Of a stretch of 64,000 nucleotides of DNA, positions 56,074 through 64,000 are shown in pieces. The position numbers were made by a program, and so were the translations under genes. Every line of letters begins with the position of its first letter. Position 1 is the first letter of the stretch. Under the pieces are notes generated by a model that was given only the letters and a program-made list of their open reading frames with translations, was not told the origin of the DNA and did no database searches. Source of the DNA: Galeruca laticollis (lineage: Eukaryota; Arthropoda; Insecta; Coleoptera; Chrysomelidae); the NCBI GenBank assembly GCA_963921935.1, contig OY998179.1:53116222-53180221 (forward strand), read 5' to 3'.

Positions 56074-57285
56074 GTCATTGAAAGAGTTTCTGCTGCTACG
56101 AATGTTAGCCAAAGAATGCTTTCCCGTATTAAAAAAGAAACTCTGGCAGGAAGTAATGCTGATACTGATGTGCCTACTAAAAAACAAAGAATTTCCAGTA
56201 TCCGTATGGATCAATTCGACAAAACTGTGCTTAGAAGGTGCATAATAAATTATCACATATCCGAGAAAAAAGTACCCACGTTGAAAATGTACACTAAACC
56301 TTTGAAGATAGTTATGGCTTCGCAGGAAGTCGCAATTCTCTGCGGAAACAAATACATTCTTTGGGTTTTCGTTGGACCAACATGGAAAACAACAGAAGTT
56401 TGTTGATGGAACGTCACGAAATCAGACATTTACGCCTACCATATTCAAGAAACATAAAAAAGTGCAGAGAACAGAATAAACCTATCACTTATATGGATTA
56501 AACATACATTCATCCATGTCACACGCACCTTAAAGAATGGAGCGACAAGAGTAACGAAGGATTAAGAAAACCCGTTTCAAAAGGTAATAGGCTTATGATT
56601 GTGCATGCAGGAAGTGAGAATGGTTTTGTACCTAATTCTGGTATTATATGGAACTCCCAGCCAAAAACAGGAGATTATCATAACGAAATGGCGTACGAAA
56701 ATTATGAGAAGTGGGTGAAAAAAACTTATTCCAAACCTACTAAAAATCGCTGTTTTGGTAATTGATAACGACCCATATCACAATGTTACCTACAACTGCT
56801 TGGTCCGAAGAACTATTTAAAAACTGGCTTTCTGGAAGAAACATATATTACAGTGAACAAATGTTAAAACCGGATCTTTATAACGTTGCAAAAATGTACA
56901 AGTCTTAAGACTTTCCCCTTATCACCCGAACTTAAATCCGATCGAAAGAGTGTGAGCGGCACTTGAAGAATATTTGGTCAAACGAAATGTTACCTTCAAT
57001 TTTACAAAGGCTGAAGAATTCTGTGATGAATTTTTTGACACATATTCTGCAAATGATTGGTAAGTTAGATGCGACCTTGTTAAAAAGATTGAAGATGAAT
57101 TTATGAACAATGCACCACTTTTAGATACTGTTGTAAATGATATTATTATTAATTTGGCTGAAGACAAAGATAGCGAAGATGATGAAGTTAATATAGAAAG
57201 TGAGGTTGAAGAATCATTTGTAGATGCCCATCATTATTTTACTGTTGATGATCCCTGCACATCTAAAACATATTTTTCATTATAG
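56074..57285 (+). pseudogene. Tc1/IS630-type transposase, exon 2 (broken)
   Basis: Starts after TTATTGTCAG at 56073: VIERVSAATNVSQRMLSRIK, completing the HTH. After shifts: TYMD, a stop, TYIHPCHTHLKEWSDKSNEG (first catalytic Asp region), PVSKGNRLMIVHAGSENGFV, GDYHNEMAYENYEKWVKK, VLVIDNDPYHNVTYN (second Asp), LSPYHPNLNPIERVWAALEE (Glu) and YLVKRNVTFNFTKAEEFCDE, ending with an acidic tail (DKDSEDDEVNIESEVEES) and stop at 57283-57285. DDE_3 superendonuclease of the Tc1/mariner group. At least four stops or shifts. Confidence 0.85.
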
Positions 57286-58314
57286 TGTTCGTTTATAGGT
57301 GGTATGACTGAATGCATTTAACGCAACAAGTGTGAAAATTTGAATACGATATATAAAATTGTAGATATTAGAGACGAATTCCGATAGAGTAATATAATAT
57401 TTGAAGCACATCTGAACATAGTTCTGAATTAACAATAATTGACGGCACCCTGAACCAAGATTTTTTTTTGCCAGTCCTAACTCTAAAAATAGTGTGAAGG
57501 GATGTACTAATTCCATAGTAAATATTCGCAAAAAACCCAAAAATTCATATATGAAAGAAGAAATATCTACCACAAAAAAAATCAATATTTCATTTATATT
57601 ATTAGTATACTAATTAGACCATATCTAATGGCAATTTCCCCAATTCGTTTTTCAAATTTTATACATATTATTAAGAACAACAATTTCAGAAAGCTTAACA
57701 GGTAGGTGTATCATTAACTATTACTACGAACAGATACGAAAAATTGTTGGTCAATATTAAATTTAGAAAATCGTTTAACAATCCTTATCATATTGTACGC
57801 TTCATCTACAAAATCTACCTGGCTTCCAATTTATATACAAATAATCCTCAATGGCGAATATTATGAAGGGAACAGTTAAAAGACATTAATTTGAAGTTAA
57901 GGTGGAAGTTTAGGTCCCTTGGAATCTATTTATTATCTATTATTTACATCACATAAAGTAATAAAAGGTAATTATAGAATTCCCCGTATGATTTTTAAGC
58001 AATAAATACTTATGTCTGTACAAAAAAGCCAATTTCCGTAGAAAAATCCAATGGTTTTTATTTCCTTATTCATTTAATGAATAATAAAGAAGACATTAAT
58101 GGTATTTTGTTTTGTAAACTCGATTTTATATAGTATTATACATGTTCCAAAATTTATTATTTTTAAATCCAAATTTAAAATATAGTGTTATTCTCGTAAG
58201 TATTAGCAGTCTCACAACCTTCAAAACTTTGCATGAGGAATGTACGTCTCCTGCTCTTCCCGGTTACTGCGATTACAACGTTGTCAAGTTGTATGGCTTT
58301 CTCGAGCATCGTCA
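57286..58314. other. 3' non-coding part of the Tc1/IS630-type element
   Basis: AT-rich sequence between the transposase stop and the right inverted repeat. Short frames here, such as that at 58142, overlap the inverted repeat and are not genes. Confidence 0.6.
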
Positions 58315-58475
58315 ACTGCCAAAATTAATTTGCCAACCTGTACGTGTATGCTAGTTGCAAGCTTCGTTAACGTATAATGACTCAACTTGTTAAATACGAA
58401 TGATTTTAAGAGAGTTTTTGCCTTTTATTCAGGTGATTTTGCTATGATGACTAATTTGTTAATTGTTTGTTACAG

Positions 58476-58960
58476 TTTGTCTGGAATTATTGGGAACAGT
58501 TGCTTGCACTGTGCTGGTGGACAAGTTGGGGAGAAAACCATGTTTGATGATTTCAACAATATGCATAGCATTATTTTATGCACCCATTGCCATATTAACT
58601 GCCATCAGAACAAAGTATATGGAGGTTAACCAAGTACCTGCCTTGACAATTTTATTTTTAATTATGTTTTTAGTATTTTTCCATTGTGGAATTGCTCCAG
58701 TACCTAATATTTTATTGGGTGAAATTTTTCCGTTAAAAAGTAAAATGTTCGCTGCGGCGTATATAGTTAGTTTGCAACAAGTCTCAATGTTTGTTGTTAC
58801 GAATTATTTCCAAGAAATTGCGTATTTTATTGGCTATACTGCTATTTTGTTTATATTTTTTGGGGCCATGAGTATTGCACCACTTTTCATACATTTTGGA
58901 ATTTTCGAAACTAGAGGTAAAAGTTTGCATGAAATACAAATGATTTTGAAAAATTATTGA
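58476..58960 (+). CDS. Tret1-like MFS sugar transporter, last exon (TM8-TM12)
   Basis: Acceptor TTTGTTACAG precedes it. Codons read CLELLGTVACTVLVDKLGRK (TM8 and the G-R-K loop), PCLMISTICIALFYAPIAIL (TM9), LTILFLIMFLVFFHCGIAPV (TM10), PNILLGEIFPLKSKMFAAAY (GEIFP motif before TM11), FIGYTAILFIFFGAMSIAPL (TM12) and FETRGKSLHEIQMILKNY, the PETKGKSLEEI-type C-terminal signature, then TGA. With the exon at 33082 this makes about 425 residues, close to the family's usual 450-520 minus the missing N-terminus. It begins 136 bases after a Tc1-type element. Confidence 0.9.
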
Positions 58961-59667
58961 ATATGTATGATGTCAAACTAACAAATCATACAAAATTCTC
59001 ATTTAATTTTATCACAATAGTACCCAATATGAATGTCCGCATGGTAATACATGAATTTGCTGACATTTATTAGGAGTGACTGAGTTCACTTTTCATAATA
59101 TTAAAGCTGAATATATGGAATATGATAAAAAATAACCCTCCTTCTTCTTATTTTGAGACTATGTTTATTTTTTTTCAAAGAAGCTGTCTTAGTTGTGATT
59201 CTGATGACCACAGCTTTGTGATTTTTACGAGTCGATTATCGTTCATCCTATTGAATGATCTCTTCTTCTAGTTGTAACCAATCTTACTATATGTCGCACA
59301 TCATATCGGCGATCCTGTGGAATATCGACGAAACTGAAAATCGCTGAATTTTAGAGTAAAGGCGAAAGACGATTACGTTTTTTTAGATGGATTTGTCCCA
59401 AAGAGCCTAACTTCTTTGAAATTTTATTTATTTCAAAAATAGACAATATTGAATGAACAGTATATTATTATACATTATACATTTTTTTCTCATGCTTGAT
59501 ATTATAGGTGAATGTTTGAGTTATGCCTATCTTGTGGTGAAAAAGTCGATAATGTAAGACATACATATGTAGATTACTTATTTTACTGTGTCAGTCAATA
59601 TTAGATAGTTTGCATAGGCAAATAAGTCAGTAAAACTAATGATAATATTTAACAAAACAAAAACTCC
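58961..59667 (+). other. Transporter 3' UTR and flank
   Basis: No supported gene. A possible poly(A) signal ATTAAA lies at about 59099. The rest is AT-rich. Confidence 0.35.
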
Positions 59668-59676
59668 CACAATTAT

Positions 59677-62390
59677 AGGTCCGTCAAGCTGCCCGCCTAC
59701 CCCGGTTAGATTTTTATTACCAAAATGCTACCACACATAGAGGGCACCTGGCAAAACAATTTTTATAGCTAGCACACCAATAGCTCACAATTAAAAATGC
59801 TTTTGAATTCGAGTGGGGCCAGGTTAATGCTAGCCCCCCCGGTTGAAATTTTTTTGCCAAAATGCTAGCACAGATAAAGGACACCTAGCACACCATTTTT
59901 CATAGCTAGCACACCAACAGCTTACAATAAAAATGCTTTGGAATTCGGGTGGAGCCAGGCTAACGCTAGCCCCCTCTGGTTGGAATTTTTTCGCCAAAAT
60001 GCTAGCACAAATAAAAGACACCTAGCACAACCTAACACAAAATTTTTCATAGCTAGTACATCAACAATCCTTTTGAATTCAGAGGATGGAGGGTGTCTGC
60101 ATAATAACTCTATGGTTACACGAATGAATCAAAATGTTGGATGTATTTGTCCCTAAACATCATTTTCCTATAAAAAATGGCCCTAATATTGTTGTCAGAT
60201 GTTGCCGGATTTTGCGTGATATCTATATTCTCTCATCTAGCAGGGTATTTGATTAATTAATAATTATTTATTATTTAATTGTTGATTATCTATTTATTTC
60301 CAATTAATGGTAAGAAACGGAAGAATACAAAAAACCTTCACTTTCAAAAATAATTTTGTTAAAATCATAGTAATTTTAATAAAACAAAATAATTAAATTG
60401 ATCCATTTAGTCAAGGAATCAGGAAAAATCCGTGCACAAATAAGTTGCAAATTACGTTACACTATAAAAAAGGCAACGACAAACGTTTGCGTACAGACAT
60501 GTTGGATAAATACATGTCCAAAAAAAGGGAGCCGTTGGATATGTCCTTTGGGCAAATTGTGCAATCTGGGAAGGGGCGGCTGAGATCCCTGAAAATGTTC
60601 CAATATATTGAGAATACATGTTTTAGACTGATCCTGGTTCACTGTAGTCCTTATTTAAAAGAACCACTCAAAATTTAAATTTGCCAGAGTATTCATTGCC
60701 GAAGTTGATAGTTAATTAACCATTGTAATGAAAACATAAATACTGCATTTCACTATCAGATTTTTTTAAATTCTCAAGTTTACTTAGATCGTGCAGCTTT
60801 TAATTCTTAGAGCCGGTTAATCAGAGCTTCAAATACTTCTGTGGCATATCTTAAGATACCAACACTACTATGTATTTTTCAAAGTTTTTAGTATGTAACT
60901 GGCAATGTATGTTTGTTCGGTTGCAATCTTGCAACTCAATTTTGAAGCAGATATCTTCAACCGATTGAGCTGACATTCTGTATATACATCTAGCTTGGAT
61001 ACCAATCCATGATTAGGTATGTGACGTCATTCTAAATTCAACATGGCGGTTCACCAAAGTTGGCGGACTGAAGAAAGTGGACTAATTGTTTTATGATTTC
61101 TTACAATATGTGTATGAAATGGAAGGCAACAAAATTGATGACATAAGTATCTTTATTTTTTTAAAAACTAGGTATAATCCATCTGAAGTTCTCATCGGAC
61201 TCTTTAAAAGGGTCGTTAAACCAAGTATATCGTTAAAATTGAATCATTTTCATATTGCCGTTTTTATGGGTCTTAAGGGTAAATAAAATTCTTGTAGGTA
61301 CACCCAAACTGACTGATTCAGATGTTTGGGTTGAGAAAGGGTTTCCCATGGTTGTAATAATATGTATTTTTTCTAATACTATTACAAGCAACATGGACTA
61401 TATGAGTAAAACTAATTATCCAACTATTTTCACGAGTGTATTTCGATAGAATATTTCTCGATTAGACGACATAAAACTGTATTAATTCGAAATTTATATT
61501 ACTTAAACAACATTACATGGTATTTAATCACCTTTTTTGGTTCATTTTCAATCACTTATTCCTGAATTAAACTTGAAGAATCGTTCTCAAACCGTGACAT
61601 TTCTATGATATTTTGAATTGAAATTATGATAATAACAACAATTGTTACTTAAACGTTATCGGCCCTGCAGGAGAGTTGTCTCCGAAAAGATCCAGCTTCA
61701 TTTGGAATTTTTACCATATGAGTGGAATGTACCGAAAATTTTTCGTTATTACAGTACGAAACAATTAAACCAGCCATTTTACATATATATTCAACCTATT
61801 CATTTATCAATTTATTTATTCATCGAGTGAGTATAGCGTTATTTCACTGGCCCCCACTCTCCAAAATCAAGAGTGTAGTTGGTGTGCTAGCTATAAAAAA
61901 TGGTGTGCTAGGTTGTGCTAGGTGTCCGTTAATTGTTCTAGCATTTTGGATAGAAAATTTCAACCGGGGATGTTTCTGATTCCGTGACTAAATTGTTCAA
62001 TTTAATTATTTTGTTTTATTAAAATTACTATGATTTTGACAAAATTATTTTTAAAAGGTTTTTTGTATTCCTTCGTTTTTTAGCGTTAACCTGGCCCCAC
62101 TCGAATTCAATAGCATTTTTATTGTTAGCTTTTTGTGTGCTAGCTATAAAAAATGGTGTGCTAGGTTGTGCTAGGTGTCCTCTATCTGTGCCAGCATTTT
62201 GGGCGAAAATATTCCAACCGGGGGGAGGGGGGGCTAGCGTTAACCTGGCCCCACCCGAATTCAAAAGCATTTTTATTGTGAGCTGAGTTGGTGTGCTAGC
62301 CATGAAAATTGTTGTGCTAGGTCCCTTTTATGTGTGCTACCATTTTGATAAAAAAAAAATCTAACCGGGGGGGGGCAGCTTGACGGACCT
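59677..62390 (+). mobile_element. Foldback-like element A, 2.71 kb
   Basis: Exact 9-bp target duplication CACAATTAT at 59668-59676 and 62391-62399. Termini AGGTCCGTCAAGCTG and CAGCTTGACGGACCT, followed inward by ~145-bp units with CTAGCACA and GGGTGGGGCCAGGT motifs (59690-60080; inverse at 61855-62375). The central 1.8 kb is shared with element B in inverse orientation. No transposase is recognisable. Confidence 0.9.
60445..60678 (+). CDS. Unrecognised 77-codon frame in element A
   Basis: Reads MQITLHYKKGNDKRLRTDML, DKYMSKKREPLDMSFGQIVQ, SGKGRLRSLKMFQYIENTCF and ends KEPLKI. Basic, no motif that I know. The same DNA is present in element B (about 52615-52755, inverse) but there indels destroy the frame, so coding is doubtful; it could be a captured host fragment or non-coding. 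Confidence 0.2.
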   Translation: MQITLHYKKGNDKRLRTDMLDKYMSKKREPLDMSFGQIVQSGKGRLRSLKMFQYIENTCFRLILVHCSPYLKEPLKI

Positions 62391-62399
62391 CACAATTAT

Positions 62400-63610
62400 T
62401 ACTATACTGAGACAACACATTGCATAGAAATGTACATTCATTTTTTATAATACGCCTGAATAAGATTAGACTCTTCCAAACTTAGTAAACCCATTTTTTA
62501 TATCCTGCTAATTAGAATGGTATATTATAGACCTTTTTGATATAAAGAACTCTCCGAATTTCTAAAATTCACTTGAATCCATTAGTTCTGTTCCAAATTG
62601 TTCTGTAATGAAATTATTTTTTTGATTAATATGAATCGTGATATTTTACCTTCATTAATTTTTAAAGTAATTTCCAACAGTAGTCTTATTTTATGGTGAA
62701 TTTCAAGTCAGCTAATGCCTTAAGATCACGGAAATTTTCAAAACCTTATTCTATTTAACTACAATTTTTCATTTCTTAGCTTCCTGGATAATAAAAACAT
62801 ATTGGTAGGGAATATAAATGGGTCCCAACTTCTTTGCCAAGGAAATGTCCTCCTCGATAATGCTGTCGACTGCATCTGCTTAATTCCGGGTAGGTCCAAG
62901 TCTCAAAGTAGTTATTTATGATATAAGTGCTAAAAGTGATATTTTATTTTGTGAGAAGGGAAGTGTTCCATCCCTCCAAACAAAATAAAATCACGTTTAT
63001 TAGGTATATCGTACACTATTTTCTCTAAAAACGTCAGTAAAAGTCCAAATGAACGCACATTTTACATTAATTGATTGATAATATAATGGCGTCGAGATTA
63101 TCAGTTTTGAATCCAATTTCACATAATCTATTCATGAAACAAGTTGCCATGGTAAACCAAAACCGAATTTGTTGATATATCTTTGTTGAAAACTAACTAA
63201 TAAATACGAATTATTTTTTCTCGTTTCTTCGTCGGAAATTGAAGAAACTGCCAACAAAGCTGCTTTTGAATTATTGCCTAGTAAGTCAAAGCGACAGTAC
63301 GAGTTTTCATACGTGTCTCACCGATGGACAAACTCCCTATTATTCCCGGCCTAGACGTTTCAAATAATACACCTACGGTACTTTTCTGGACCTTTCAATC
63401 AAAAATATATCAGACCAATATGGAAAAAAATCTTAATTTTTTCACAATCATTATTCTGACAACTACGATCAATTTTTCGGTTACATATACATATTAAAAT
63501 CAAAGTAATAAAAGAAATGTGGTAAGACCAATCTCTTTGTCAGAAATTTCTAACACAAAGTATCTAAAAGTAAAATTATCTCATGATAAGGATATGAAGA
63601 AAAGGTGATA
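62400..63610. other. Probable BEL/Pao LTR and flank (minus strand)
   Basis: The right part should be the 3' LTR of the BEL/Pao element whose coding end is at 63768 (LTR start TGTCGGAAT at the complement of 63619). Its inner border is not resolved. No gene seen. Confidence 0.35.
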
Positions 63611-63619
63611 ATTCCGACA

Positions 63620-63630
63620 TTCTCCCACCT
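63620..63630 (-). other. Polypurine tract of the BEL/Pao element
   Basis: Minus strand AGGTGGGAGAA followed by TGTCGGAATTATC, the typical start of a BEL/Pao LTR. Confidence 0.55.
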
Positions 63631-63767
63631 GAGGAATTATTTGGTACACAAAATTATTTCTCAAAACAAAGGATATACGAAACTATAATCGACATCACAG
63701 ACATCTTTTAGGAATTTCACTCAAGCAACCCCTACGCGTGAGTTTCACTGTATCGGTTACTCTGCTT

Positions 63768-63999
63768 TTAAACACTCCCGGACGTTTTTGTAAGCTTCAC
63801 TATATCGGGTACTCTGCTATTAGACATTCCCGCACTTATTTCCGCACACTTTGTTGGATGATCGATTCGAAGTTTATCTCGATGCTCATCAAGTTGCTTT
63901 TGGTTAAGTCCAGCTTCTTCGGATATACATTCCAGTGGAAATAACCGTTGAACAGGGCGTAATAGTTCGCCTCGGGCCATTTTATTACGCACAAGCCTA
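63768..63999 (-). pseudogene. BEL/Pao-type pol C-terminal end (partial)
   Basis: Enters from the right edge: RLVRNKMARGELLRPVQRLF, PLECISEEAGLNQKQLDEH, then AEISAGMSNSRVPDIVKLTK and TSGSV with stop at 63768. 'arG...RPVqrL.pLE' is the C-terminal hallmark of BEL/Pao integrases. The tail repeats itself at DNA level (63735-63775 and 63787-63835 are near-copies), so the stop context is a tandem duplication. A polypurine tract and LTR start follow at 63619-63630, supporting the assignment. Confidence 0.65.
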
Positions 64000-64000
64000 A

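Larger units (their letters stand above)
54604..58340 (+). mobile_element. Tc1/IS630-type DNA transposon, 3.74 kb
   Basis: Perfect 26-bp terminal inverted repeats (CAGGTTGGCAAATTAATTTT + 6 bases; 54604-54629 and 58315-58340) with TA duplications at 54602-54603 and 58341-58342. Encodes a two-exon transposase on the plus strand. A ~0.5-kb stretch inside its intron (55170-55660) carries the CTCGATGCCCAGCC motif and TCG-type hairpins shared with the Crypton region at 14.9-16.8 kb, so it is probably a secondary insertion. Confidence 0.92.
33874..58475 (+). other. 24.6-kb intron of the transporter gene
   Basis: Donor GTTAGT at 33874 and acceptor TTTGTTACAG at 58466-58475. Joining gives phase-consistent codons (g|tt) and continuous MFS sequence, from the TM7-8 loop into VCLELLGTVACTVLVDKLGR. 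The intron is filled with mobile elements described separately. No other supported exon of this gene lies inside it. Confidence 0.75.

Noticed and set aside
58142..58354. 70-codon plus-strand frame
   Set aside because: Runs through the right inverted repeat of the Tc1-type element, so it is not a gene.
1..64000. CRISPR array, tRNA or rRNA genes, bacterial operons
   Set aside because: Repeats seen are eukaryotic tandem or transposon repeats without uniform spacers, and no cloverleaf with T-loop GTTCRANNC was recognised by eye.

Overview
The window is AT-rich eukaryotic DNA, almost certainly from an insect: the one host gene I can support is a Tret1-like (facilitated trehalose/sugar) transporter of the major facilitator superfamily, and the rest is dominated by transposon families common in arthropods (Ty3/gypsy, BEL/Pao, Penelope, mariner/Tc1, piggyBac, MULE, hAT, Crypton). 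A beetle or similar holometabolous insect would fit, but the sequence does not prove the order. There is no bacterial-type operon, CRISPR array, rRNA or recognisable tRNA.

Layout. 1-5.7 kb: 3' part of a Ty3/gypsy retrotransposon (gag end, protease-RT, RNase H, integrase, polypurine tract and probable LTR), broken by a frameshift and an in-frame stop. 5.7-14 kb: ORF1-like fragment, one copy of a ~1.08 kb repeat whose inverted copy lies at 34.4-35.5 kb, a MULE fragment and a damaged piggyBac transposase. 14-22.2 kb: fragments of Crypton-type tyrosine recombinase on both strands, mixed with ~200-bp direct repeats, a perfect 59-bp-arm palindrome between TA tracts, a 350-bp tandem repeat, and a second degraded piggyBac. 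22.6-27.5 kb: 172-bp tandem repeat, mariner-type fragment, a palindromic MITE, and a non-LTR retrotransposon fragment. 27.6-32.8 kb: a Penelope-like element (RT plus GIY-YIG endonuclease) with hammerhead-ribozyme-like motifs in its terminal repeats, split by a 2.09-kb mariner-like element with ~0.55-kb inverted repeats.

33.1-59 kb: two exons of the transporter (33082-33873 and 58476-58960) joined in phase across an intron of about 24.6 kb. The intron holds a Tc1-like fragment, a degraded Ty3/gypsy element split by a 2.27-kb long-inverted-repeat element, a regular array of about nine hairpins with a conserved loop and differing but self-complementary stems (44.1-44.6 kb), a hAT fragment, a 5.77-kb Foldback-like element with exact 9-bp target duplications (itself hit by a Penelope mini-palindrome and an LTR-like insertion), and a 3.74-kb Tc1/IS630-type element with a two-exon transposase. 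59-64 kb: the transporter 3' flank, a second inverted copy of the Foldback-like element (2.71 kb, also with 9-bp target duplications), and the 3' end of a BEL/Pao element on the minus strand.

The window is best read as a host transporter locus expanded by nested transposition. The least explained signals are the 54-bp-spaced hairpin array, the ribozyme-like Penelope repeats, the Foldback-like family with tandem-repeat termini, and the Crypton-associated hairpins.
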